Of a DNA stretch of 23,399 nucleotides, positions 6,635-15,242 are shown one piece after another. The stretch covers positions 1 to 23,399 of the forward strand of contig CAXIAD010000045.1 of NCBI GenBank assembly GCA_964021645.1. The letters are read 5' to 3'. The translations under genes were made by a program, and so were the position numbers. The notes beneath the pieces are model-generated. The model made no database searches and was not told where the DNA came from. It saw nothing but the letters and a program-made list of their open reading frames with translations. Positions within the stretch are counted from its first letter, which is position 1; each line of letters starts with the position of its first letter. This DNA is from CANLDA01 sp964021645 (lineage in GTDB: Bacteria; Pseudomonadota; Alphaproteobacteria; Rhodobacterales; Rhodobacteraceae).

Positions 6635-7530
6635 CAGGTCAACTCCGATAGGGTTCGACGGGCCGCAGCCCCGGTGGCAATAAAGGCAACAGTGCCCGCA
6701 AGAGGCGGAATAAGGAGCGGTAAAAGCCAGCTTAAGCCGCTAAAGCCCAAGCCCGTCAGCAGGCCGCTGGCATCCTCGGCAGAGGGCAATAACAGTATGG
6801 AAATCAACCCGATAGCGGTGCCCAATGCGGCACCGAGCAAAGCCCGCAGGGTGAAGCGGCGCACAAATGCCAATGCGATATAATCGTCCTGCGCGCCGAC
6901 CAATCTAAGGACAGCAATCACCTGTGCATTCGCCGCAAGGGCCGCATTCGCCGCAAGTGTGATGATCACCGCCATGGTCGCAATAATCAGCAGAATTGAC
7001 ACCCACCCAAGCAAACGCAAACGGCCTGCAGCTTGTTCCAGCGGTTTGCGCCAGCGGGTGTGGTCATCTAATACAGCCCCCGGAACCTCGGCCTGAAGGC
7101 GTAACCGCAGACCCGCCACATCATAGCCCTCGTCTGTTTCGGCGATCTCAATCAGTTGTGGAATGGGCAAGGTATCAAGCGGCAGGTCAGGGCCAAACCA
7201 CGGCGACAACAGCTCTGCTTGTTCCGCGGTTGTCAGGGCGCGGGCCATTGATATTCCCGGTGTGGTGTCCAGCACACGCAAGGCAAGGGCGGTTTGCTGG
7301 GCCATCTGGTCAGCAGGTGCCGAAATACGCAGGGTTGAAGTATGAGCCAGCTCGTCGCCCCAACGTGTTGCGAGACGTCCGGTTGCGAGTGACAGCGCCA
7401 GCGCGAACACAGCCAAAAACGCCATCGCCCCCGCAGCAAACAGTGTCAGACGTGCGGTGAACCCGGTGGGCGGCACCATGCGATCCGCCTGAACATCACC
7501 TGCTATCAAGCCAGAGAAAGACAGTCTCAC
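6634..7530 (-). CDS. ftsX: Cell division protein FtsX
   Basis: Integral membrane partner of the ATPase FtsE; in other bacteria FtsEX transmits a signal across the inner membrane to control septal peptidoglycan hydrolysis. The 298 residues show the FtsX layout: a cytoplasmic N-terminus, TM1 at about 26-48, and a periplasmic domain of about 125 residues. TM2 (about 174-198), TM3 (about 228-250) and TM4 (about 264-288) follow. The first-half sequence is poorly conserved, as usual for alphaproteobacterial FtsX. The start is GTG 7530, overlapping the ftsE stop as GTGA; an internal ATG (codon 18) is possible but less consistent with the coupled arrangement. It is in an operon with ftsE upstream and plsC downstream. 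Confidence 0.9.
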   Translation of the reverse strand: MRLSFSGLIAGDVQADRMVPPTGFTARLTLFAAGAMAFLAVFALALSLATGRLATRWGDELAHTSTLRISAPADQMAQQTALALRVLDTTPGISMARALTTAEQAELLSPWFGPDLPLDTLPIPQLIEIAETDEGYDVAGLRLRLQAEVPGAVLDDHTRWRKPLEQAAGRLRLLGWVSILLIIATMAVIITLAANAALAANAQVIAVLRLVGAQDDYIALAFVRRFTLRALLGAALGTAIGLISILLLPSAEDASGLLTGLGFSGLSWLLPLLIPPLAGTVAFIATGAAARRTLSELT

Positions 7531-8204
7531 AGGTCAGCTCCTGCCAACTGCAAACGGCGATTGCTGATGCGTAGAACACGCGCCTGCACCTTGGTTTTTG
7601 CCGCCCGGATCAGATTCATATCATGGGTTGCGATCATGATGGTTTTACCCATTTTGTTCAGCTCGATCAGTAATTGCAGCAACCGTTGGGACATCTCCCA
7701 ATCGACGTTGCCGGTAGGTTCATCCGCAAGCACCACATCCGGCGACATGATCACCGCACGCGCCAGGGCAGCACGCTGACGCTCTCCCCCGGACAATTCG
7801 GGCGGTAGCGCGCTGGCACGATTGCCAAGTCCGACCCAGCCCATCAGTTCTTTGAGGTTGGAAACCTCTTCTAGAGTGTCTCGTCCAGAGACCGTAAGCG
7901 GTAGGGCGACATTATCTGCGACCGGCAAGTGATCTAGAAACTGGCAATCTTGATGCACAACGCCGATGCGACGACGCGCCAAGGCATGCGCATTGCGGTC
8001 CATGTCGCGCACATCCTGATCAAACAGCCGCACATTCCCGGCCGTGGCTGTCAGCGCCCCATAGCAAAGTTTCAGGAACGTGGTCTTGCCTGATCCCGAC
8101 GGGCCTGTCAGGAAATGAAATGAACCCGGCGACAGCTTCAGAGAAATGTCGCTGAGAAGTTCGCCTCCGCCATAGGTGTAGGCGGTGTTTTCAAGTTCAA
8201 TCAC
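7527..8204 (-). CDS. ftsE: Cell division ATP-binding protein FtsE
   Basis: ABC-type ATPase of 225 residues that pairs with FtsX at the division site. Walker A is GPSGSGKTT (34-42), the signature is LSGGERQRAALARA (136-149), Walker B is VVLADEPTGNVD (156-167) and the H-loop is ATHD (H193). The DEPTGNVD form is typical of FtsE and related LolD/MacB-type ATPases; the ftsX neighbour settles the call. The start is GTG at 8204, with AAGGGG a few bases upstream on the minus strand. It is the first gene of the ftsE-ftsX-plsC-PPOX run, and its promoter must lie in the 145-bp spacer shared with the divergent zinc-ribbon gene. Confidence 0.95.
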   Translation of the reverse strand: MIELENTAYTYGGGELLSDISLKLSPGSFHFLTGPSGSGKTTFLKLCYGALTATAGNVRLFDQDVRDMDRNAHALARRRIGVVHQDCQFLDHLPVADNVALPLTVSGRDTLEEVSNLKELMGWVGLGNRASALPPELSGGERQRAALARAVIMSPDVVLADEPTGNVDWEMSQRLLQLLIELNKMGKTIMIATHDMNLIRAAKTKVQARVLRISNRRLQLAGADL

Positions 8205-8349
8205 GCGGAGCCCCTTTAATGGTCTGCCCTGTTGTGCCCGAGCATCGGCATGGATTCAATGCATCGCTGGTAAGGCTTTGCTCTTTCGTGACAGAATGCG
8301 ACACAATATGCTAGCAGTTGCGAAGGCAGGGAACTTTGGGGAAATTATC

Positions 8350-9291
8350 ATGCGGCTGAATTGCCCAAACTGTGGTGCACAATATGAGGTGCCTGACGAG
8401 GTCATTCCAGAAACAGGGCGGGACGTGCAGTGTTCCAACTGTGGGAATACTTGGTTTCAGAAGCACCCGGATCAAGACATGGAGATGGCGGCTGATTTGG
8501 GCAATCCATTGCCCGATGAAGAGTGGACCCCGCAAGAGCCGGAAGGTCACAGCATTGCCTCCGATGACGGGGGGGATGAGGAATTCGACGAAACATTTGA
8601 CGAGGATGAGGCGCAGACGCCCCCTTCATTTGAGCCAACCGACACCGCAGAACCGGAAGCCGTAGAGCCAGAACAAGAAGCGGCTCCTGCCCCGCCGGCC
8701 GAGCCAGCACGTCGACGCGAGTTGGATCCGGGCATCGCGGATGTGCTGCGCCAAGAGGCTGACCACGAGGCACGAGTGCGCGCAGAAGAGGCCAATATCG
8801 GGCTAGAAAGCCAGCCGGACCTAGGTCTTGATGAACCAGAGGACGGAACGGCGAAACGTGCCCGCGAGGCGCGTGCGCGGATGGCCCGCATGCGCGGTTT
8901 GCCCGAAGACCCGGCTCCGGTGGCGATACCCACACATAATGCGCAGGGGTCACGGCGCGAGCAATTGCCCGACATCGAGGAAATTAATTCAACACTGCGA
9001 TCTACTGGAGATCGTCCGCCCGAAGAAAGCGGTGCAACCGCTGGTGAGCAGCGTCAACAACGCCGTGGTGGCTTTCGCTTTGGTTTGGCGATGGTTCTTA
9101 TACTCGCGGCCGTCTTTGTCGGGATTTACGCTTATTCCGACATGATTTCTGAGGCAGTTCCGCAGTTGAAACCGCTTGTAGACGGCTTGGTTGCCGCGAT
9201 GAATAAGGCCCGACTTTGGCTGGATCAGCAGATGACGCAGCTGATGTTGTGGCTGGATTCCAAGGCCAGCGGAACCCCGGCTAGCAACTAG
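8350..9291 (+). CDS. Zinc-ribbon (MJ0042-type) single-pass membrane protein
   Basis: Protein of 313 residues, function unknown. An N-terminal zinc ribbon has the pairs CPNC (C5, C8) and CSNC (C28, C31). A long, strongly acidic and Glu/Pro-rich linker (about 40-120) follows. Then comes a charged helical stretch rich in Ala, Arg and Glu (about 120-185) and one membrane segment (about 242-262). The C-terminal tail of about 50 residues is amphipathic and tryptophan-containing. The start at 8350 is chosen because it begins directly with the ribbon and has GGGGA about 8 bases upstream; an open frame extends further up without family support. It is divergent from ftsE with a shared 145-bp upstream region. 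A link to cell division or envelope assembly is suggested only by position. Confidence 0.85.
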   Translation: MRLNCPNCGAQYEVPDEVIPETGRDVQCSNCGNTWFQKHPDQDMEMAADLGNPLPDEEWTPQEPEGHSIASDDGGDEEFDETFDEDEAQTPPSFEPTDTAEPEAVEPEQEAAPAPPAEPARRRELDPGIADVLRQEADHEARVRAEEANIGLESQPDLGLDEPEDGTAKRAREARARMARMRGLPEDPAPVAIPTHNAQGSRREQLPDIEEINSTLRSTGDRPPEESGATAGEQRQQRRGGFRFGLAMVLILAAVFVGIYAYSDMISEAVPQLKPLVDGLVAAMNKARLWLDQQMTQLMLWLDSKASGTPASN

Positions 9292-9308
9292 AATCAGGGT
9301 TGGCTGGG

Positions 9309-11864
9309 TCAGAAACGATCCAGCAGCCGTTCTAGATATCCGCGCTCCAACGTGTCGCGTGATGTATCGCCAGCGCGGCGTCTGATTTCATCCAGCAGAT
9401 CGCGCGCTCGGCGATACACATCTGCATCTACGATGTTTTGGTCGGTTGCCGAGCTGCGCCCATTGCCTGCTTCGCGCCCCAAGGGATCGCGTTTGGATTG
9501 GGATTGGGCACCCTCAGCAGTGCCCTGTTGGCTCCCACTGCGTTGCTGCTCGGCCATGGCCTCGCCCAGCCCGCGCAGGCCCTCACGCATGGCCTCCATC
9601 GCGTCTGATTGATGGTTCAGCGCATCCGAGAGATCGCCCTCCCGCAGAGCATTGCCCGCATTATCCATCGCCTGATCGGCACGCCCCAAAGCCTCGCGCG
9701 CAGCCTCGCCTCCTTCGGTATCTTGCCCCGGAAGGGCACCACGTTGGCGTTCTAATTCTTGGCGCAGCGCTTCCTGGCGATCCGCAAGCGATCCCTTGCC
9801 CGCCTCGCCACCTTGGGCATTCTCCCGACTTTCGCCTTGGCCGTTGCCTGTACCTTCGGACGATTGGCCCTGCCCTTGCCCACCACTATTGCTCTGGTTA
9901 TTCTGTGACTGACCGCTTTGCGATCCGGGATTGAAATCTTCTTGCAGGTCACGAAATGCCTGATCTGACAGTTCCTGCTGTTGGCGCAATGAATCAGCGA
10001 GATCCTGCATAGATTGCTGACCGGGAGAGCCTTCGCCCTGCCCTTCGGTGATCTGCATGTTTTCCATCAACTGTTGCAACTGCTCAAGGGCCTGTTGCGC
10101 CTCAGCCATGCGACCCTCTTCCATTAGATCCTGAATACGGTCCATCATCCGCTGCAAATCATCTTGTGTCATGCGTATGGAGTTTTCGGACAACTGCTGA
10201 TTCTTGCCATCCTGTTTCTCACGCTGGCGGCGGGCCATTTCGCGCATGTAATCCTCTGTCGCTTGGCGCATTTCTTGCATCAAGCGGGCGATTTCCTCAT
10301 CATTGGCCCCGTTTTTCATTGCTTCGGATAGGCGTTCGCGTGCGCGTTCCAAGCGCTTAAAGGCATCGCCTGCGTTGCCCTCTTCAAACCTTACGGCCAA
10401 GTCCCATAACGCCTGAGAAATTTCGTCCCGCTGCGGCTCTGTTAGTCCAGAGGCCGTGAGATTTTCCAATCGACGCAGGGTAAACCGCAAACGAAGATAT
10501 GCCGTTACATCGCCAAACATGTCAGGCTTGGGCGCATGCGAGATCGCGCGTAATATCTGGGCAATGCGCGGTGCATTTTCGCGTGTCCACAGTAAATCGC
10601 GGCGCTGTTCTATGATGGCCGCAGCAAGGGGATCAAAAAATCGCCGCGCCGGAAGCGATAGGGAGATCGGAGCGCTGCTTGTCTGGTTTTCGGCACCGTC
10701 CTGCGCAGTTAGAACGATTGTCACAGGAAGATGCGCCCAAGGATGCTCCGAAAAATCCTGAATCAGCGATTCAGTGAATGCGCTGCGATCCCCAGTGACA
10801 GGCAATGGCAGGGGCATCAGGATGCTTTTGCGGGGTTCGGGTGCTGCTGCAAGACCGTGTTGTCGGGAGATTGCCGCCAGATCAAGCGAGATCATCGCCT
10901 CCCCAGAGGTAACTGCGTGGTCATCTTTGGCCATGAACGGCAGGCTCATTTCGCCCTCTCCCGATACACTTGCTGGCCCGGAAATAGCGATTTCAGGGGC
11001 GACGTCAGGGATCATGGTGATATCCCAACTGCGCCCACCAGCACCCGATATCGCCAGCTTCCCAGAACGATTTATCTGAAAGTTCTGCTCCACATCGGCG
11101 ACGCTGGTCACATCACCCGTGCCGCCCGAAACGGTTTCATCCAATATCAGCGCGCCTGTTTCCCCGTAAAACCGCAGCGAGACCGTGCTGCCTTCGGGGA
11201 CATCCAAGCCTGCGGCCACAAGGTCATTTAGATACAGCGTGGGCATGCCAGTGTAGCGAGGCGGCTCTATCCAGCCTTCCCAAACGGCTCCCGAAAGCGC
11301 GAGATCCTGTTGCAGCGCAAGCGAGGACACGCTTGCGACCTTGCTAACCGATCCAAAAAGAGCGGCAACCATCAGGGCAAGAACAGCCAAATACCGCAGA
11401 CCAAATGGATCAAGCCGCGCAATGCGCAAGTTGGGTTGTACGGGTGTTGCCGCCGCGCTTTGTGCCTTCATCCGGTTGTGATGCGCACTCCAAAGCCTGC
11501 GCGAGCCGATATCCTGCACCCCGATCACAGGTACATCTATCATTGCCTGCAATGGACGACCCGGCAACGTGGCGTCCAGCCGCTCTAGCGCGTCATTGCC
11601 TGAGGGCATGTGAAACCGCAGCGCCCCCCGCACCAAAAACACCACAGCAAGACCAACAGACGCCACCACAGCGATCCAAATCAATTCAAGGCTAAGGTAT
11701 TCTGCGAGGCCGAGCATCAAGGCCGCAACGACGGCAAAGCCTAGCGACCAAAGCGGCCAAAAGGCCCGCGTAAGACGCTCGGCAAAAAGGCCTGCCTGCG
11801 TTACACGCAGAACAAACCCAAGTCGCCCTTTGAACAATTCAGCCTTGTTTTTCGCTTTGCTCAT
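9309..11864 (-). CDS. TIGR02302 family (DUF4175-like) membrane protein
   Basis: Large protein of 851 residues, conserved in alphaproteobacteria and of unknown function. Two membrane segments lie close together (about 36-56 and 59-81), with a third at about 158-178. A predicted extracytoplasmic beta-rich part covers about 190-420. From about 430 onwards it is helical and charged. From about 550 it becomes very rich in Gln, Glu, Met and Ala (coiled-coil-like, such as EEGRMAEAQQALEQLQQLME). A Gly/Ser/Gln/Asn-rich low-complexity stretch at about 655-705 precedes more charged helices and a final REL-type tail. It lies 33 bases after the lysA stop and is likely in the same transcript. A role in envelope organisation is inference from topology. 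Confidence 0.85.
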   Translation of the reverse strand: MSKAKNKAELFKGRLGFVLRVTQAGLFAERLTRAFWPLWSLGFAVVAALMLGLAEYLSLELIWIAVVASVGLAVVFLVRGALRFHMPSGNDALERLDATLPGRPLQAMIDVPVIGVQDIGSRRLWSAHHNRMKAQSAAATPVQPNLRIARLDPFGLRYLAVLALMVAALFGSVSKVASVSSLALQQDLALSGAVWEGWIEPPRYTGMPTLYLNDLVAAGLDVPEGSTVSLRFYGETGALILDETVSGGTGDVTSVADVEQNFQINRSGKLAISGAGGRSWDITMIPDVAPEIAISGPASVSGEGEMSLPFMAKDDHAVTSGEAMISLDLAAISRQHGLAAAPEPRKSILMPLPLPVTGDRSAFTESLIQDFSEHPWAHLPVTIVLTAQDGAENQTSSAPISLSLPARRFFDPLAAAIIEQRRDLLWTRENAPRIAQILRAISHAPKPDMFGDVTAYLRLRFTLRRLENLTASGLTEPQRDEISQALWDLAVRFEEGNAGDAFKRLERARERLSEAMKNGANDEEIARLMQEMRQATEDYMREMARRQREKQDGKNQQLSENSIRMTQDDLQRMMDRIQDLMEEGRMAEAQQALEQLQQLMENMQITEGQGEGSPGQQSMQDLADSLRQQQELSDQAFRDLQEDFNPGSQSGQSQNNQSNSGGQGQGQSSEGTGNGQGESRENAQGGEAGKGSLADRQEALRQELERQRGALPGQDTEGGEAAREALGRADQAMDNAGNALREGDLSDALNHQSDAMEAMREGLRGLGEAMAEQQRSGSQQGTAEGAQSQSKRDPLGREAGNGRSSATDQNIVDADVYRRARDLLDEIRRRAGDTSRDTLERGYLERLLDRF

Positions 11865-11897
11865 GCCTTGACCCAGTGGTGTCGGCGCGGAATTGCG

Positions 11898-13163
11898 TCA
11901 CAACCACTCGGGGATGGTATCGCGATTTATCATTTCGTCAAAGGTCGGACGTGGGCGGATAACCGCAAATTGATCCTCGTTGACCATAACTTCGGGAATT
12001 AGGGGGCGTGTGTTATACTCGCTGGCCATCACGGCACCATAAGCGCCGGCAGATCGGAACGCGATCAAATCATCCGCAACAACCGGCGGCATCTGGCGTT
12101 CTTTGCCAAAGGTATCACCGGATTCGCATACTGGCCCAACGATATCATATTGAGCTTGCTCCAGTCCGGGCGCGGGTTCAATCACGGGGATAATGTCGTG
12201 ATGCGCCTCATACATCGCGGGGCGAATGAGATCATTCATGGCGGCATCGACGATCATAAATTCGCGACCCTCGCCCGATTTCACATAAATCACGCGGCTG
12301 ACCAGAATGCCCGCGTTTCCAGCAATCAGGCGACCCGGCTCGATCTCAATCTCACAGCCCAAATGCCCCAAGGTGCGTTTGATCAAGGCACCGTATTCGG
12401 TTGGCAGCGGTGGTGCCTCATTTGAGCGTTCATAGGGGATGCCAAGCCCACCACCCAGATCAAGGCGGCGAATGTCATGGCCATCTGCACGCAATTGCTC
12501 TGTCAGTTCGGCGACCTTTTGATAGGCCAATTCAAACGGCTCAAGCTGGGTTAGCTGGCTGCCGATATGCACATCAATGCCGATGACCTTAAGGCCCGGC
12601 AGGCTGGCAGCGTGGGCGTAAACCTCGCGCGCACGGCTGATGGGGATGCCAAATTTGTTTTCGGATTTGCCCGTGGCAATTTTGGCATGGGTTTTGGCAT
12701 CTACATCCGGGTTCACACGAACGGTGATGGGCGCGACCATACCCAAATCAAGCGCGACAGCATTGATAACGGCCATCTCTGGCTCTGATTCAACATTAAA
12801 CTGGCGGATGCCACCGCTTAGCGCGTCGTGAATTTCTTCGCGGGTTTTGCCAACGCCGGAGAACACGATTTTGTCACCGGGCACGCCTGCTGCCTTGGCT
12901 CGGGCATATTCACCACCGGAGACAACATCCATGCCTGCGCCCAGCGCTGCCAGTGTTTTTAGGATCGCCTGATTTGAGGCCGCCTTCATCGCGTAGCAGA
13001 CCAGATGATCCATGCCTTCCAAAGCTTCATCAAACAGACGGAAATGACGCTGTAGCGTCGCGGTAGAATAGAGATAAAACGGGGTGCCAACCTGAGCTGC
13101 GATTTCCGCAACGGGCACATCTTCGGCGTAAAGGGCGCCATCGCGATAAAGAAAGTGATCCAC
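11898..13163 (-). CDS. lysA: Diaminopimelate decarboxylase
   Basis: PLP enzyme converting meso-diaminopimelate to L-lysine, the last step of lysine synthesis; its substrate is also a peptidoglycan building block. The protein has 421 residues, normal length. The PLP lysine is K60 in CYAMKA; HIGSQ (H199) and LDLGGGLG (about 235-241) bind the cofactor phosphate. EPGRLIAGNAG (about 275-285) and the interdomain-contributed active-site CESGD (346-350) are present, with GAYG near 373. The start is GTG 13163 with GGAG about 8 bases upstream on the minus strand. It follows argH, a small lipoprotein and a DUF2834 gene on the same strand. Confidence 0.97.
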   Translation of the reverse strand: MDHFLYRDGALYAEDVPVAEIAAQVGTPFYLYSTATLQRHFRLFDEALEGMDHLVCYAMKAASNQAILKTLAALGAGMDVVSGGEYARAKAAGVPGDKIVFSGVGKTREEIHDALSGGIRQFNVESEPEMAVINAVALDLGMVAPITVRVNPDVDAKTHAKIATGKSENKFGIPISRAREVYAHAASLPGLKVIGIDVHIGSQLTQLEPFELAYQKVAELTEQLRADGHDIRRLDLGGGLGIPYERSNEAPPLPTEYGALIKRTLGHLGCEIEIEPGRLIAGNAGILVSRVIYVKSGEGREFMIVDAAMNDLIRPAMYEAHHDIIPVIEPAPGLEQAQYDIVGPVCESGDTFGKERQMPPVVADDLIAFRSAGAYGAVMASEYNTRPLIPEVMVNEDQFAVIRPRPTFDEMINRDTIPEWL

Positions 13164-13282
13164 GCTTATTCTCCGGTCTATCTGGTTGGGCTATTTAGGT
13201 GGGCTGCAGGATTGTCCAATCTAGCCGCGCTTGTCATAACAGAGACCCACGTGTTTTCAATCATAGATAAGGCGGCACCGCT

Positions 13283-13600
13283 TTAACTGATTGGGCGTGT
13301 GCGCAAAAATAGGTACAGCGGTAAGCCACAGCTGACACCGATTAAAAAGGTCGCGGGAATCGCGATCAATGCCAACCAATTTCGCCGCACAGATACCTCT
13401 GCCAGAATCCATAGCGTTAGGGCAATGGCCGCAATCACCAGATCCCAATACAACCCTGTCGTGGCCGCGTTGGTTTTCCATGCCGCGATGAGGGCCTGCA
13501 AATCATAGCCATGCTCTTGGACCCACGGACCGAAAAAGATCATAGGATGCACTGTCCCCCAAATCGCGAGACCCAGATAAATCAAACGCAGAAACGACAT
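13283..13600 (-). CDS. DUF2834 family small membrane protein
   Basis: A 105-residue hydrophobic protein, function unknown. Three membrane segments are visible, at about 3-23, 50-68 and 76-98, separated by a loop containing FFGPWVQEHG. The family is recognised from the conserved loop and size (DUF2834). The start has a good AGGAG about 6 bases upstream on the minus strand. It lies between the lipoprotein gene and lysA, with 53 and 119 bases of spacer respectively. There is no indication of a catalytic role. Confidence 0.75.
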   Translation of the reverse strand: MSFLRLIYLGLAIWGTVHPMIFFGPWVQEHGYDLQALIAAWKTNAATTGLYWDLVIAAIALTLWILAEVSVRRNWLALIAIPATFLIGVSCGLPLYLFLRTRPIS

Positions 13601-13653
13601 TCTGTTCTCCTAACAAGGTGCCCGAACGGTAAGGCGAACGGCATCGCCTCACG

Positions 13654-13833
13654 CTATTTTTTGTAGATCACACCAAATTCGCCGTAACCTGAAACCGATA
13701 ACCCAGGTTTTTGCGAAGCTGTTTTGTCTAGAACGGAATCTATCGTGAGATCGCGGCTTGGCGGGATGGGCGCGCCATCTGCACCACATCCGGTAAGGAA
13801 TGCGATCATCAGTATCGTTGCTATTGGCCTCAT
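13654..13833 (-). CDS. Small lipoprotein, LptM-like candidate
   Basis: A 59-residue secreted lipoprotein. The N-terminal signal MRPIATILMIAFLTGC ends in a lipobox with the modifiable cysteine at position 16. The mature start CGADGAPIPP resembles the C-G-x-x-G-P-x-x-x-P pattern of LptM (YifL), the short lipoprotein that helps mature the LPS translocon LptD. The gene position next to lysA also recalls LptM-type genes in other proteobacteria. The start ATG 13833 overlaps the argH stop as ATGA, so translation is probably coupled to argH; an upstream in-frame start would lie within argH and break the signal peptide. The LptM identity is a hypothesis; the lipoprotein call is strong. No gene symbol is given because the C-terminal part is not diagnostic. 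Confidence 0.75.
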   Translation of the reverse strand: MRPIATILMIAFLTGCGADGAPIPPSRDLTIDSVLDKTASQKPGLSVSGYGEFGVIYKK

Positions 13834-15221
13834 TCCAAGATTTCCTTCCAACGGGCGATTTGCGCACGAACCTGCGTAGGGGCTGTCCCGCCATAAGACA
13901 TACGCGAGGCTACCGAATTATGCACACCCAACACATCAAACACATCTACGGTGATATGTTCATGCACGGTTTGCATATCTTCAAGGGTGAGATCAGGCAA
14001 ATCACACCCACGGCTCTCGGCCATGGCAACCAATGTGCCTGTCACGTGATGCGCATCACGGAAAGGCATGTTTAGCGCGCGCACCAGCCAGTCGGCCAAA
14101 TCGGTCGCTGTCGAGAACCCTGACCCGGCGGCGATTTCAAGGCTATCGCAATTGGCAGACATGTCTTTGACCATGCCCTGCATCGCGGCAAGCGCCAACA
14201 TTAGACTGTCAGCCGCATCAAAAACCTGTTCTTTGTCTTCCTGCATGTCCTTGGAATAGGCGAGCGGCAGCCCCTTCATCACCATCATCAGGCCGACATT
14301 GGCCCCCATGATGCGGCCAATTTTAGCGCGAATCAATTCGGCAGCATCGGGGTTTTTCTTTTGCGGCATGATTGAGGAACCGGTTGAAAACCGATCCGAC
14401 AATGTCACAAACCTGAATTGAGCGGAGGACCAGATCACCAATTCCTCGGCGAAACGTGACAGGTGCATGGCGCAAATGGATGCTGCCCCTAGGAACTCTA
14501 GCGCGAAATCACGGTCAGACACTGCATCCAGCGAATTGGCCGCCGGACGGTCAAAACCCAGCGCCTCGGCTGTCATATGGCGATCAATTGGAAAGGATGT
14601 GCCAGCTAGTGCGGCGGCACCTAGGGGGGATTCATTCATACGTTTGCGTGCATCTTCAAAGCGGCTTTTGTCGCGGGCGAACATCTCGACATAGGCCATC
14701 ATGTGGTGACCCCATGTGACTGGTTGCGCGGTTTGCAGATGGGTAAAGCCCGGCATGACCCAATCGGCGCCGGCCTCTGCTTGTGTCAAAAGCGCGCGGA
14801 TCAGGGCCTCGATCCCGGAGATTGCCGCATCATATTGATCACGCACCCATAGCTTAAAGTCGGTGGCGACCTGATCATTTCTGCTGCGACCCGTGTGCAA
14901 ACGCCCGGCTGGCTCGCCGATCACTTCTTTTAGACGCGCCTCCACATTCATGTGGATATCTTCAAGGGCTGTGGAAAACTGAAATGAACCCCCCTCAATT
15001 TCTGACAAGACCGTGAGCAGGCCTTCCCGAATGGCGGCAGCATCGCTATCAGTGATAATGCCTGCCTTGGCCAACATAGCCGCGTGGGCCCTGGAACCGG
15101 CAATATCCTGTGCTGCCATCCGCTGGTCAAACCCGATTGAGGCATTGATTGCTTCCATAATCGCGTCCGGGCCCGCGGCAAAGCGGCCGCCCCACATCTG
15201 GTTCGAGGATTTATCTGACAT
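13830..15221 (-). CDS. argH: Argininosuccinate lyase
   Basis: Final enzyme of arginine synthesis, splitting argininosuccinate into arginine and fumarate. The protein has 463 residues, family-typical. It starts with the characteristic MWGGRF at about 9-14. The HTGRSRNDQ block (109-117) and catalytic GFTHLQ (T160, H161) are present. The fumarase/aspartase signature GSSIMPQKKNP (281-291) holds the catalytic serine S283. ATG 15221 is chosen because GAAGGG lies 7 bases upstream on the minus strand; an in-frame ATG at 15248 would extend into the divergent tlpA gene. Only 21 bases separate its start from the tlpA start. First gene of argH-lipoprotein-DUF2834-lysA-TIGR02302. Confidence 0.96.
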   Translation of the reverse strand: MSDKSSNQMWGGRFAAGPDAIMEAINASIGFDQRMAAQDIAGSRAHAAMLAKAGIITDSDAAAIREGLLTVLSEIEGGSFQFSTALEDIHMNVEARLKEVIGEPAGRLHTGRSRNDQVATDFKLWVRDQYDAAISGIEALIRALLTQAEAGADWVMPGFTHLQTAQPVTWGHHMMAYVEMFARDKSRFEDARKRMNESPLGAAALAGTSFPIDRHMTAEALGFDRPAANSLDAVSDRDFALEFLGAASICAMHLSRFAEELVIWSSAQFRFVTLSDRFSTGSSIMPQKKNPDAAELIRAKIGRIMGANVGLMMVMKGLPLAYSKDMQEDKEQVFDAADSLMLALAAMQGMVKDMSANCDSLEIAAGSGFSTATDLADWLVRALNMPFRDAHHVTGTLVAMAESRGCDLPDLTLEDMQTVHEHITVDVFDVLGVHNSVASRMSYGGTAPTQVRAQIARWKEILE

Positions 15222-15242
15222 GTCGTACCCTTCGGAGGAATT

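Noticed and set aside
8402..8975. Two long minus-strand frames opposite the zinc-ribbon gene
   Set aside because: They are antisense to the acidic linker; the composition (Arg/Pro/Ser rich) is a by-product and there is no ribosome-binding site or family match.
10731..11231. 166-codon plus-strand frame opposite the TIGR02302 gene
   Set aside because: No recognisable domain and no ribosome-binding site; overlaps a well-supported gene along its full length.
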